Shown here piece after piece: positions 8,210 through 16,987 of a DNA stretch of 64,000 nucleotides (position 1 is the first letter of the stretch; every line of letters starts with the position of its first letter). Origin of the DNA: Candidatus Magnetomicrobium cryptolimnococcus (GTDB lineage Bacteria > Nitrospirota > Thermodesulfovibrionia > Thermodesulfovibrionales > Magnetobacteriaceae); the NCBI GenBank assembly GCA_018606805.1, contig JAGYWI010000010.1, forward strand, positions 56,602 to 120,601, given 5' to 3'. A program made the translations under genes and the position numbers. Under the pieces are notes generated by a model. It worked only from the letters and a program-made list of their open reading frames with translations, ran no database searches and was not told the DNA's origin.

Positions 8210-11026
8210 TCAATCCCATGTGCAGCTCCACCCATTAAGTCTGCACGTTTTGTTATTGTGTGTTGTTATTTTCCACTTCATATCAGTCCCAGTAGTATCT
8301 AAATTAGCAGTCCCAGTCAAAATCCGCCTTCCGCTTTGATAATTCCCCTCATCAGACAAAATTACTTCATAGTAGTTTTCACCTCCATTATTTGACACAT
8401 ACGCCATTAGGTCTGTATTAACGGTGATGGTGTCAACGTCTTCTTCAAAAAGAATGAGACGTGCCTTTGTTGGCGCTATATCCACATTAGTATTGACAGA
8501 GCCAAGCGTCATGTCATAGTTTGTAGCAGCGTATGGACTTGATGGCAGGCTGCTTGAAAAATCCCCGTTGTAGCGAGCAATGCCTTTAGAAACCCGAGCT
8601 TCATCAATGTAGCCATCGTAGCCTTTAATAGCCTCTGGGTATGAGCCAATCGTCAAATCCTGACTTGAACGATTAATACTGCCTGTAAAGCCGCTAATTG
8701 AATCTTGCTCTATCCCATCTATATATAGCTTGATGGTAGTGTTATTTCTTACAATTGCTATATGATGGAATGCAGCATTATTGAGGGAATTATTTGAAGC
8801 TAACGTGTATGTTGTGTTACCAGAGGCAAATTGAAAGGTAACACCCCATGGAGCACCAGCAAAGCCACCACTTTGGTCTTGGGCATTATAGAATAATTTA
8901 AATGAACGGTTTGCGCCAGTAGTATCGTATCTAAGGACATCTCCATAAAGTGAACCATTACTATATGGCACAAAATAGATATATCTACCATCAAATACTC
9001 CTCCAAAATACCCCGCATTATAGCCAGCATCATAGTGAGACCATGAGCTTATATTATCAAATGCCCCTTGCGTGTCATATCTCAAGACATCCCCATGATA
9101 TGAAGAACCATTACTATAATCAGGCACAAAATAGACATACCTGCCATCAAATACGCCTCCACGATACCCATCATTATAGTTAGAGTCATAGTGAGACCAT
9201 GAGCTTATAGCGTTAAATGCCCCTTGCGTGTCATATCTTAAGACATCCCCATGAGTTGAAGAACCATTACGATATGGTACAAAATAGACATACCTGCCAT
9301 CAAACACTCCTCCATAATATCCATCATTATAGCCAGCATCATAGTGAGACCATGAGCTTATAGCGTTAAATGCCCCTTGCGTATCATATCTGAGGACATC
9401 TCCATGATATGAACCGTTACTATTAGGTACAAAATAGACATACCTGCCATCAAACACTCCTCCATAATATCCATCATTATAGCCAGCATCATAGTGAGAC
9501 CATGAGCTTATAGCATCAAATGCCCCTTGAGTGTCATATCTCAAGACATCCCCATGATATGAAGAACCATTATGATTAGGTACAAAATAGACATACCTGC
9601 CATCAAATACGCCTCCACGATACCCATCATTATAGTTAGAGTCATAGTGAGACCATGAGCTTATAGCGTTAAATGCCCCTTGCGTATCATATCTTAAGAC
9701 ATCCCCATGATATGAACCATTACTATATGGCACAAAATAGATATATCTACCATCAAACACTCCTCCTTCATACCCATCATTGTACCCAGAGTCATAGTGA
9801 GACCATGAGCTTATATTATCAAATGCCCCTTGCGTGTCATATCTCAAGACATCCCCATGATATGAAGAACCATTATGATATGGCACAAAATAGACATACC
9901 TGCCATCAAACACTACTCCAACATACCCATCATTATAGTTAGAGTCATAGTGAGACCAGTTTGATATATTACCAAGCCCCTCACCATCGGTCTGCCACTG
10001 ACTTAAAAGCCCTTTACCAAAACCAACCCCGGAGTTAGTCCCGCCTTTGACCCACATCTCAATGGTAAAGTTACTGCTGCCGAAGCTTAAGTCGTTGGTT
10101 GAGGCGAGATTCAGATAATCCCCAGTGCCATCAAAATAAGCGCTTGCACCGCCAAATTTGTTAGCAGCAGCAGTTGCAGCCCCCGTAGCCGTAACGTTAT
10201 GCCCATAACCGGAGCTATCGCTAAAGTTACTATCAAAGTGCAAAAGTATCGTCGTATACGGCTCACACGTTGAATAGTAGCTATTGTCCTCGCTTCTACA
10301 GCCATTGCTCAACTCATCAACGCCGCTGCTGCCGCCAAAGGTATCCATAACGCCATCGCTCATATTATTTGGCGTTACAAAGGACATCCCAACGCTTATA
10401 CGGAAGGCATTTAGCATGATGTTTTGCTCGATACGGCTAGATAGCTGCAAAACGCCGCTATTTTGTTTTAAGGTAAAATTATCCAACGTTGACAACGCAA
10501 AGGTGCGTGATGGCACTCCCGTTAAGGAGTCTTCTTCGGTTTGATATATAAAGCCGCTGCCGTTTAAAGCCGCAAGTGCTGTCAACGTTGGGTCTACGGG
10601 TTGTTTTTTAGCAAATTCATTATTAAGCGCCCCGTTATCTGAAGGCTTGCCTGCTAACGCTGCAAATGTAACATTGTCAGAGACAAGCGGAGGATAGGTA
10701 GGTGAAACCTCTGCACTAACACTTCTTTTAAATAATATGGTGCACATTATTAATAGCAATATGAAGACAACGATGCGTAGGCGCACCTCCCTGATGCGTG
10801 AGGGCACCTCCCTCCGTTTATTTAAACATACGCCGCTATGGGAACATACCCTACTATACGGGAGGGTGTGTAGGCACACCTCCCTGGTGTGTAGGCACAC
10901 AGGGAGGTGCGCCTTCGCACCCTCCCTTGCGCCCCCGCACTTATACGGGAGTGCGCCTACGCACTTATACGGGAGTGCGCCTACGCACTTATACGGGAGT
11001 GCGCCTACGCACTTGACAGATTCCAT
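8210..11026 (-). CDS. Secreted LamG domain with nested seven-repeat propeller, phage module (protein 1)
   Basis: About 938 residues from the ATG at 11026 (GGAGGG 7 nt upstream). It is the paralogue of the next gene, with the same plan: signal or membrane segment (VVFILLLIMCTILFKRSVSA), LamG first half (FDGTGDYLNLA, FTIEMWVKGG), seven repeats of 50-52 residues (about 8910-9970), LamG second half (NAAFHHIAIVRN, LYIDGIEQ) and a C-terminal domain. The first 80 or so codons consist largely of palindromic elements: four KCVGALPY-type units, then GAREGAKAHLPVCLHT and REVPSR/REVRLR units ahead of the signal peptide. This gives an odd Cys/His-rich N-terminus unless translation starts further in. Another element lies at 10502-10522. 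Confidence 0.7.
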   Translation of the reverse strand: MESVKCVGALPYKCVGALPYKCVGALPYKCGGAREGAKAHLPVCLHTREVCLHTLPYSRVCSHSGVCLNKRREVPSRIREVRLRIVVFILLLIMCTILFKRSVSAEVSPTYPPLVSDNVTFAALAGKPSDNGALNNEFAKKQPVDPTLTALAALNGSGFIYQTEEDSLTGVPSRTFALSTLDNFTLKQNSGVLQLSSRIEQNIMLNAFRISVGMSFVTPNNMSDGVMDTFGGSSGVDELSNGCRSEDNSYYSTCEPYTTILLHFDSNFSDSSGYGHNVTATGAATAAANKFGGASAYFDGTGDYLNLASTNDLSFGSSNFTIEMWVKGGTNSGVGFGKGLLSQWQTDGEGLGNISNWSHYDSNYNDGYVGVVFDGRYVYFVPYHNGSSYHGDVLRYDTQGAFDNISSWSHYDSGYNDGYEGGVFDGRYIYFVPYSNGSYHGDVLRYDTQGAFNAISSWSHYDSNYNDGYRGGVFDGRYVYFVPNHNGSSYHGDVLRYDTQGAFDAISSWSHYDAGYNDGYYGGVFDGRYVYFVPNSNGSYHGDVLRYDTQGAFNAISSWSHYDAGYNDGYYGGVFDGRYVYFVPYRNGSSTHGDVLRYDTQGAFNAISSWSHYDSNYNDGYRGGVFDGRYVYFVPDYSNGSSYHGDVLRYDTQGAFDNISSWSHYDAGYNAGYFGGVFDGRYIYFVPYSNGSLYGDVLRYDTTGANRSFKLFYNAQDQSGGFAGAPWGVTFQFASGNTTYTLASNNSLNNAAFHHIAIVRNNTTIKLYIDGIEQDSISGFTGSINRSSQDLTIGSYPEAIKGYDGYIDEARVSKGIARYNGDFSSSLPSSPYAATNYDMTLGSVNTNVDIAPTKARLILFEEDVDTITVNTDLMAYVSNNGGENYYEVILSDEGNYQSGRRILTGTANLDTTGTDMKWKITTHNNKTCRLNGWSCTWD
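10770..11015. repeat. Array of palindromic elements at the 5' end of LamG gene 1
   Basis: About nine core units in mixed orientation. They begin with two in tandem at 10770-10818, then a mixed block (10858-10940) with both 21-nt CTCCCT-type and inverted units, ending in three near-perfect 24-nt repeats at about 10940-11013 (unit TATACGGGAGTGCGCCTACG + CACT). All tandem units here are multiples of three and keep the frame of the gene on the minus strand. Confidence 0.85.
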
Positions 11027-11027
11027 G

Positions 11028-11534
11028 TTACATCCCTCCCGTTGAACAGCGCACGGTAACGGCAGGGTTTGTACCGCCTGTGAGGGTAACAAGATTAGCC
11101 CTTATGTTTATAACCGGCTTTGTGTGTATTGAAAAAGAGCCAATGCCAGCTTGCAGCTGGGTCGTTGTAAGGGTATGCTCGGCAATGCCTGATGGGTCAA
11201 AAATCTCTGCATTACAGGCATGTGCACTATCGCATCCCTGATTGCCTTCTATGCGCACGGTTACTGCCGTGGGACTGCCTGTAACTATCACATCACAACC
11301 CCATATGCTATTGTCTTTATACTTTACGTTAGCTGCCTTACCATGACCAGTTGCTTGAGCAGCATCAAGCAACGTAAATGTATCTGCGTACAAACGGCAA
11401 GGTTTATAAACTAACACCATAATTAAAAGTACAACTACCCAAACAATACTACGATAATGTACTTTAGGCATTGACACACTTACCACCTTAGCAGCAATAA
11501 ACCGTAAGCACTTACGCTTAATGCTAGCTATCAT
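11028..11534 (-). CDS. Membrane-anchored/secreted small protein of phage module, unknown
   Basis: A 168-residue protein with a basic N-terminus, one hydrophobic segment (IVWVVVLLIMVLVY, about residues 30-44) and a beta-type exterior domain with several Cys residues (GCDVIVTG, GCDSAHACNA, VRCSTGGM). It overlaps the end of the holin-like gene upstream and has AGGGG 8 nt before the ATG. Its stop lies 2 nt from the start of the LamG gene, so the three genes are probably one translational unit. No family recognised; perhaps a lysis or surface component. Confidence 0.5.
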   Translation of the reverse strand: MIASIKRKCLRFIAAKVVSVSMPKVHYRSIVWVVVLLIMVLVYKPCRLYADTFTLLDAAQATGHGKAANVKYKDNSIWGCDVIVTGSPTAVTVRIEGNQGCDSAHACNAEIFDPSGIAEHTLTTTQLQAGIGSFSIHTKPVINIRANLVTLTGGTNPAVTVRCSTGGM

Positions 11535-11982
11535 TATTCATACCCCTTTTGGGAGTGCGCCCCCGCACCTTGTGCGGTAACGAAGGTGTGTAGGCACACC
11601 TCCCTAGTGAGCGCTGCCCAGTAGCCCCCTCTCCTTTTATCCTTGCAACAGCAGCATTTATATGCTCAACCGCTTCATCTTCTGTAAGTCCCGGCACCTT
11701 TTGCGTAAGCGATTTAATAGCCTCCTCCTGTTTAACCATAGCTGGAATCCGCTCCTGTTTCCACTTCATGGTAAAAGCAGCCCTCTCCGCTACACTTTGC
11801 ACAATTTTTTCTGCCTGTACCTGTAACCAACGCTCCCTTTCAAGACTTATCCCTATGTCAAATTTCTTCCTTAATAAGGAAATTACCCGAGACACACTGT
11901 AAAACGTAAAAGCTGCCAATAGCGGCATAAGCGTACTAAACGCTATTTCAATAAACATTTCAAACAAATTATTTTCATCCAT
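11524..11982 (-). CDS. Holin-like protein (LLH superfamily-like)
   Basis: About 152 residues from the ATG at 11982; the frame is open further upstream through a palindromic array to 12174. The plan is one N-terminal membrane segment (FIEIAFSTLMPLLAAFTFYSV), then an amphipathic coiled segment (LRKKFDIGISLERERWLQVQAEKIVQSVAERAA), KQEEAIKSL and a terminal EAVEHINAAVARIKG helix. This matches LLH-type phage holins, which have one membrane helix, a long helix and a short C-terminal helix predicted to bind the envelope. The last about 20 codons are derived from palindromic elements (11548-11605: GRCAYTPSLP...VRGRTPKR). Start choice uncertain. Confidence 0.55.
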   Translation of the reverse strand: MDENNLFEMFIEIAFSTLMPLLAAFTFYSVSRVISLLRKKFDIGISLERERWLQVQAEKIVQSVAERAAFTMKWKQERIPAMVKQEEAIKSLTQKVPGLTEDEAVEHINAAVARIKGEGATGQRSLGRCAYTPSLPHKVRGRTPKRGMNNDS

Positions 11983-12001
11983 AAAAACCCCCACCACCTT
12001 A

Positions 12002-12163
12002 ACGGGAGGGTGTGTAGGCACACCTCCCTTGCGCCCCCGCACATTAACGGGAGTGCGCCCCCGCACATTAACGGGAGTGCGCCTTCGCACATTAACGGGA
12101 GTGCGCCTTCGCACATTAACGGGAGTGCGCCTTCGCACATTAACGGGAGTGCGCCTTCGCACC
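12002..12163. repeat. Tandem array of 24-nt palindromic elements
   Basis: About seven units: one CTCCCT-type unit followed by six units of the type ATTAACGGGAGTGCGCCTTC + GCAC, exactly 24 nt apart. On the minus strand they read as VRRRTPVN repeats in the open frame that continues into the holin-like gene. The array may be untranslated leader or a real N-terminal extension. The perfect multiple of three hints at the latter. Confidence 0.85.
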
Positions 12164-12200
12164 TTTAGTGTCATCAGCCACCGCGCTTTCTCCTAACTAA

Positions 12201-12446
12201 TTACCTATTATTTTTAAGTTGCTCAAGCGTTACCCGCGCCTGCCTTTCATCAAATGTCTTAGCTATCTCATCTAACAAGATAGCGCGCCCCTGCCCCTGC
12301 CTTAGTAAAACCTCATCCCGCTGCACATTATTTCTAATAGCTTGCGTTAGAAAATTGCGCTCAATCCACCGCCTTACCTCTAAAAAGTCATTGTTTTGAC
12401 ACAAATTAATAATAGCGTTTAAAATCCCCTCTTCAACACTTAACAC
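12201..12446 (-). CDS. Small phage-module protein, unknown
   Basis: An 81-residue soluble, helical protein (MLSVEEGILNAIINLCQNNDF, then WIERNFLTQAIRNNVQRDE) encoded 11 nt after the portal gene. Small helical proteins in this position occur in several podophage-like modules, but no family is recognised. It contains no palindromic element, and its base composition matches its neighbours. Confidence 0.5.
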   Translation of the reverse strand: MLSVEEGILNAIINLCQNNDFLEVRRWIERNFLTQAIRNNVQRDEVLLRQGQGRAILLDEIAKTFDERQARVTLEQLKNNR

Positions 12447-12457
12447 TGTCGTACCCC

Positions 12458-14371
12458 CTACTTTTCATTATTATAAGGCAGCCCCTTTGGCACTACCTTA
12501 TCAACATCCACTTCTAAAGACTGCGCTATCTCACGCAGCAAATGCCTTCTACCCTCAAGCCCCATAATCTCCACATCCACCGGATTATTAGTTGCCTGCA
12601 AAAACTCCGTACGCCTCATAGCTTGCTGCTCACGCGCTATTAAAGAAGACGCCCCTTTGGCTACTATCTTTACATCCGGCACATGCAACCCGTCCAACTC
12701 ATAATCAAGGTTAAACTTATACTGACGCTCAAGAGAGGTTTTTATTATCTTTGAATCAATGTTCTTAATAACCGCCTTAATGCCTCTGGCTGAGTGGGTC
12801 ATGAACATGGCAAGTCCACTGGCCGTCGCCATAGCGTTTACGCCCTTAACCTGTGCTCCATCAGAATAAGATGGGATACCAGCTTGTTCATCCGCCCTCT
12901 TTAGATAAAACTCATAAACCGACATAAGTTTATCAACAACAAGCTCTGGTTGATAAAATCTAAGAGCAGGCGCTCCCGTCATCTGCATATCCGTAGCATC
13001 CCAAACCTTCCATGGCCACACGTCTTTTGACTGGCCAGGCGCTAGCCTTTCTACATTACGCTCTACCTGCGGACCTGAGGCTATACCAACATTATTGATT
13101 ATAGCTCGGCTTATGGCATTACACGCCCTCTGCACATCCGCGATAAGCTCGCATAATCCAAACCCCCAAAACTTCCCCGGCACTTCTTCAAAAGATACCT
13201 TTGAAAAGGGCTTGCCACCCTGTGGGTCAGGATTTAACATAACCCGTAGCACACGCCCACCACAAACCCACACGCAGACATTATATAATCCACGGTGTGA
13301 GGGAGGGTGTGTAGGCACACCTCCCTGGTGTGTAGGCACACCTCCCTGGTGTGTAGGCACACCTCCCTGGTGTGTAGGCACACCTCCCTGGTGTGTAGGC
13401 ACACCTCCCTGGTGCGAAGGCGCACCTTCCCTGTCATCTTCTTTAAAATACTCATCCAAAATGCACTCAATGTCCTTCTGCCCAAGCAGTAAACGCCCCT
13501 CAACCGTGCCCCAAAACTCAAGTACTTCAAACTTATTAGCCTTAGCATCTATAGGCAACAAAGATGTGAAGGCATACCTCCCTCCGTTATCACTTATAAT
13601 GTGGTTTACGTTTTCGGGAGTGCGCCCCCGCACCTCTACGGGAGTGCGCCACCGCACCTTTTCTTCTAATAATTCATTAAGCACCTTAGCATTAAACCCC
13701 GGCGAACCAACCATGGACACCAAATCCTCTGGCGCTATGTAAAGCCTATCTATCAAATACGCATCATCTATTGCCGTACTATCAGGAGCCGGGAAAATAT
13801 CAAAAGGACTTCGTCTCTCAAAGACGGGCATCAAGCGCTTAACAACATCAAACTCCCAAACGCCGCTATCCTCATTAAAAACCCGCTTCCTGACAAACTC
13901 CCTGCGCAAAACCGGTCCTTTTATAAAAGCACTTTTAAAAGTAACAATGTCATATATAACCTCCTCCAAAGCCTCATACCACCTGCCCTCTACCAGTTGA
14001 TCATGAAGCTTATCCCTCATCTGTAGCGTCTGCGATTTTATAAAATCCATATCCTGCACCTTATCCACGACATACCCTTCCGGCACCGGAGTTGCCTGCA
14101 CATCCCAAATCAAAAGCCCACTTTGCACAAGCACATCCCTAAGCCACGCCTCAGCATCGCGACACTTCGCCTTCGTAAGCAGCATATATATATCGCTGCC
14201 CCCAAGCTTATTAATCTCCTTTAGCTTATCCGCTTCATAAATGCCATCCCTTTGCCGCAAACTTCTAAGCATATCCATTTCAACTGGCATCTTAGCAATC
14301 TTAGCATCTTCAAAACACCTGCTCACATACGCTGCAAGCTCATCACTATTGTCAGTTACGCCAAACAACAT
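12458..14371 (-). CDS. Phage portal (head-tail connecting) protein
   Basis: About 637 residues from the ATG at 14371 (AAGGAGG 6 nt upstream). The frame is open upstream only through two palindromic elements. Portal-like blocks are RLMPVFERRSPFDIFPAPDSTAIDDA, KANKFEVLEFWG, PFSKVSFEEVPGKFWGFGLCELIADVQRACNAISRAIINNV and the late ARGIKAVIKNIDSKII helix, resembling P22/podophage-type connectors. Two insertion clusters are in frame: 13615-13661 (VRWRTPVEVRGRTPENV) and a six-unit array at 13302-13423 read as HQGGVPT repeats, about 40 added residues. The flanking portal blocks are intact, so the protein may remain functional. Confidence 0.75.
   Translation of the reverse strand: MLFGVTDNSDELAAYVSRCFEDAKIAKMPVEMDMLRSLRQRDGIYEADKLKEINKLGGSDIYMLLTKAKCRDAEAWLRDVLVQSGLLIWDVQATPVPEGYVVDKVQDMDFIKSQTLQMRDKLHDQLVEGRWYEALEEVIYDIVTFKSAFIKGPVLRREFVRKRVFNEDSGVWEFDVVKRLMPVFERRSPFDIFPAPDSTAIDDAYLIDRLYIAPEDLVSMVGSPGFNAKVLNELLEEKVRWRTPVEVRGRTPENVNHIISDNGGRYAFTSLLPIDAKANKFEVLEFWGTVEGRLLLGQKDIECILDEYFKEDDREGAPSHQGGVPTHQGGVPTHQGGVPTHQGGVPTHQGGVPTHPPSHRGLYNVCVWVCGGRVLRVMLNPDPQGGKPFSKVSFEEVPGKFWGFGLCELIADVQRACNAISRAIINNVGIASGPQVERNVERLAPGQSKDVWPWKVWDATDMQMTGAPALRFYQPELVVDKLMSVYEFYLKRADEQAGIPSYSDGAQVKGVNAMATASGLAMFMTHSARGIKAVIKNIDSKIIKTSLERQYKFNLDYELDGLHVPDVKIVAKGASSLIAREQQAMRRTEFLQATNNPVDVEIMGLEGRRHLLREIAQSLEVDVDKVVPKGLPYNNEK
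13302..13423. repeat. Six-unit tandem array of 21-nt palindromic elements inside the portal gene
   Basis: Units of GTGTGTAGGCACACCTCCCT plus G, period exactly 21 nt, so each adds seven codons (HQGGVPT on the coding strand). The last unit changes to GTGCGAAGGCGCACC. The outermost copy starts GGGAGGGTGTG, giving a longer 11-bp stem with CACACCTCCC. The array is the clearest case of in-frame tandem expansion in the window. Confidence 0.9.
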
Positions 14372-14387
14372 AATATTCCTCCTTAAC

Positions 14388-14430
14388 GGGAGTGCCCTCA
14401 CGCACTTAACGGGAGTGCCCTCACGCACTT
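14388..14430. repeat. Two palindromic elements between terminase and portal genes
   Basis: Two tandem units ACGGGAGTGCCCTCACGCAC with a 23-nt period, lying between the terminase stop and the portal ribosome site. The period is not a multiple of three, in contrast to arrays inside genes. The terminase stop codon TAA is formed at the edge of the array. Confidence 0.8.
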
Positions 14431-16114
14431 AAGTCCACCCCGTAGCCTTACGGTGTCCTTGCCCACTTAAACTACTATATGAACTAGGTAGCGGTAACTT
14501 TAAACGCACAAACTTGGCTATAGCAAAACTCATAACCCGGTCATCAAACCGCCCCCGCTCAGCTGCAAGCCGCCCCCGCTCATCCTGCACAAAGGTCAAC
14601 ATCTCATCCACCGTAGCAGCACACCGTATACCGTGCGCGCCCTCCCGTACCTCTGCAATCAGATTATCAATTACCAGTGTCTTAGAGCTCCGCGTAGTTA
14701 ACCAGCCAAAACGCTGCCGACTCTTAGACGGCGGCTCTACAACCATCTCAGCATAAAGGCGTGGATAACCCGCAGTAGCTATCTTAGTAACGACCATAAG
14801 CCCATGATTGTTTCTCTCCGGTATAAGCCACGCCCTGTTATACCGGAAGCCCAGTTGCATTAAAAGCACACCAAACATATCCGCATCCATCCGCCCATGC
14901 CAATGAGCTACCTGCACACCGGTACGGTGCTCAATAACATCAGCAGATGAAAAATCTCCTCCCTCTACCCCTTCCGCTACATCAGCAGCTATAAGATAGT
15001 GCCCACTGCCCTTAACCTCCTCCCATACCAAAAGCCGCCCATCTATCTGCTCCTTCCACGTACCATCTATTAAGTTACACTCATAGCGCTTCATAGGCGG
15101 CTTCAACCCATCCCTTATCTTTAAAAGCAACTCCGTACAAAACACCGAACAATTAGCACTAACAAAAGCCTCCTGTGGATTGGCCGGATATTCTTGCCTA
15201 AAAATGTTCCAATCCCCAAGACAACGATTTGCTATAGCCCACCGCCTCCACTGTATCTGCTTATCCGTGAGCTTATACCGTACGACAAGGGCATTTTCTT
15301 CTTCCGTACGATAAAACCCCATAGGTAAGTCCATCTGATACTTTTCAAAAATAAACCACGGTATAAACACACTGCTATAAACGTTTTCCGTAGGCGCATA
15401 CTCATTTACCCGATAATACATATCAGGCTTACCAGTTTTATTTATATAAAACTCATACACATGACGAGCCGCCCAAAATCTATCGTAAAACTCACCGCCT
15501 ACCCCCTTAGCCGTACTTTCAAAAATAACCTCCGTATCCAACTCATCCGGCACACACTGCAAAAGCGACGTCAATAACTCAACAACCGTACGCTGCGGCC
15601 ACTTAGCCACTTCCGATAAATGCAGGTCATGAATCAACTGCCCACTGCCAAAATCACTCTTGACAGCAGAGCCAACACTTATACAACTATCCAACCCAAC
15701 CCTTTCCTTATGATTTAAAACAAGCATGTTTCTATTGTTGTAAAGCTCATAAGGCCTGTACCTTTGAGCCATATAACGCTGAAAACGCTTAGTAACATTA
15801 AAGAGAAAGCGACTGCTCTGCGGCTCATGCGCTATCAATAGGGCATACCTGTTAAAATTAGTAGCCGTCTTCCAATAAAAGCGTCCAGCTACCCACGTAC
15901 TAACCCCCTCACGCCGAGCCTTTAATATGACAAGCCGTACCGGTAACCCGCGCCTTTTTATGTCTTTAATTACCTCCTCAAGTAACACCTGTATACCGTT
16001 TAGCCTAAACCGAGTAAGAGCCCCACCGCGCATCTTTTGCACAGATAAACAGCACAGTGCATAATAGCGAAAATCTTCATAAAGCCTTAAATCCTCTTTA
16101 CTCATCAAATTCAC
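14429..16114 (-). CDS. Phage terminase large subunit
   Basis: A 561-residue packaging motor and nuclease. The ATPase half has a terminase-type Walker A (LVILKARREGVST, about residues 60-73), a SEVAKWP segment after the beta strand at about residue 165, and a coupling motif VIFESTAKGVGGEFYD. The C-terminal nuclease half contains LIAADVAEGVEGGDFSSADV, with the first metal-binding Asp, and DDRVMSFAIA near the end. The start overlaps the small terminase stop; an in-frame ATG 9 nt further in is equally possible. No palindromic element lies within the coding part. The protein cuts and packages phage DNA through the portal encoded next. Confidence 0.9.
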   Translation of the reverse strand: MNLMSKEDLRLYEDFRYYALCCLSVQKMRGGALTRFRLNGIQVLLEEVIKDIKRRGLPVRLVILKARREGVSTWVAGRFYWKTATNFNRYALLIAHEPQSSRFLFNVTKRFQRYMAQRYRPYELYNNRNMLVLNHKERVGLDSCISVGSAVKSDFGSGQLIHDLHLSEVAKWPQRTVVELLTSLLQCVPDELDTEVIFESTAKGVGGEFYDRFWAARHVYEFYINKTGKPDMYYRVNEYAPTENVYSSVFIPWFIFEKYQMDLPMGFYRTEEENALVVRYKLTDKQIQWRRWAIANRCLGDWNIFRQEYPANPQEAFVSANCSVFCTELLLKIRDGLKPPMKRYECNLIDGTWKEQIDGRLLVWEEVKGSGHYLIAADVAEGVEGGDFSSADVIEHRTGVQVAHWHGRMDADMFGVLLMQLGFRYNRAWLIPERNNHGLMVVTKIATAGYPRLYAEMVVEPPSKSRQRFGWLTTRSSKTLVIDNLIAEVREGAHGIRCAATVDEMLTFVQDERGRLAAERGRFDDRVMSFAIAKFVRLKLPLPSSYSSLSGQGHRKATGWT

Positions 16115-16385
16115 TCATTTCAAGCCCTCTTATCTTTAAAAGCCTCTCCTCATAAGACTCCTCTACATGCTCATCTGCCGTCGCCTCGGTTTTCTTTTTT
16201 GCATACACATACTGAGCAAGTTCCATGTACAACTTAGCCCGAAGCTTGACATCCACGCTCCTATCATCAGCTATCTCAGCCATACCCCTCAAAGGCTCAC
16301 ACCCCATAGTCTGTAAAATGCTCTGCGCATCCTTTTCCATCATATAAATAAGATAAGTTTTCGCATAAATTAAGGCAAAAGCCAC
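16098..16385 (-). CDS. Phage terminase small subunit-like protein
   Basis: A 95-residue protein (GTG at 16385; an ATG-ATG pair 15 codons in is an alternative). The block MGCEPLRGMAEIADDRSVDVKLRAKLYMELAQYVYAKKK matches the conserved ELAQYVYPKRK-type segment of many small terminases, and the stop overlaps the large terminase start. It probably recognises phage DNA for packaging. An N-terminal DNA-binding helix-turn-helix is not obvious, so the protein may be short for the family. Confidence 0.65.
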   Translation of the reverse strand: MAFALIYAKTYLIYMMEKDAQSILQTMGCEPLRGMAEIADDRSVDVKLRAKLYMELAQYVYAKKKTEATADEHVEESYEERLLKIRGLEMSEFDE

Positions 16386-16471
16386 ACCGGATAAGCATTC
16401 CTAAGTCGCATCTTTAAGCGGCGTGAGGGCACTCCCGTGGGGTATAGTTATAAAATATGCTATAATCAAAC

Positions 16472-16987
16472 ATGGCAAACGAATACGATAAAATCCTTAA
16501 AGTGCGTAGGCGCACTCCCGTAAAAAAACGCTTACCGATATATCAGGCGTCCTAATAAGAGATGTTTTATACATCAAGGCTGCATCAATTACTCCCCTAA
16601 CAACAAAGATAAGGAAGAAACACTACGCAGTAAATATATAAGACAGTTGGAAGTACTATCCCGGTTGAGGGGACTGGAAGATAAATTTTGTGAGAAGGTA
16701 GATAACATGGCTATAGTGTTAGACATAGAAGGGGACTATCGCTTTAGGCAAGGACAGGAAAAGGGACTTAAAGAAGGATTGCACAGGGACGGGATAAGGG
16801 CTTGAAAGAAGGACTGATAAAAGGCATAGAGTTAGCTTTAGATATTAGATTTGGCGAGCTAAGTCTTACGGTAATGGATAAGATAAGAGCAATAAATGAT
16901 ATTAATAAATTAGAACAAATTAAAAATAGTATAAAGAAGGCTAGCAACGTGGAAGAATTTAAAACAATGTTAGGTATTAAAGAATAG
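16472..16987 (+). pseudogene. Rpn-family (PD-(D/E)XK) nuclease pseudogene
   Basis: It begins MANEYDKILK, matching the start of the Rpn gene at 63543, after a TATAAT box 10 nt upstream. A 24-nt palindromic element at 16501-16524 follows codon 10. A further frame change then gives LTDISGVLIRD, and most of the nuclease core is lost. The C-terminal part survives in pieces: VLDIEGDYRFRQGQEKG and then GLIKGIELALDIRFGELSLTVMDKIRAINDINKLEQIK, the usual Rpn tail. Broken by the insertion, internal deletion and frameshifts. Intact homologues (Rpn, recombination-promoting nuclease) cut DNA. Confidence 0.7.

Noticed and set aside
10858..11015. Possible CRISPR array (regular short palindromic repeats)
   Set aside because: Units are contiguous with spacers of only a few identical bases, not unique 30-nt spacers; the same units occur singly in genes; no cas genes.
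10737..11045. Plus-strand proteins with PTHLYGSA/VGTPPW repeats
   Set aside because: They are complements of the palindromic arrays and lie opposite genes with ribosome sites and recognisable domains.
13302..13423. Ordinary protein repeat domain in the portal
   Set aside because: The repeat is nucleotide-level, matches the same palindrome in spacers and unrelated genes in other frames, and is absent from portal families.
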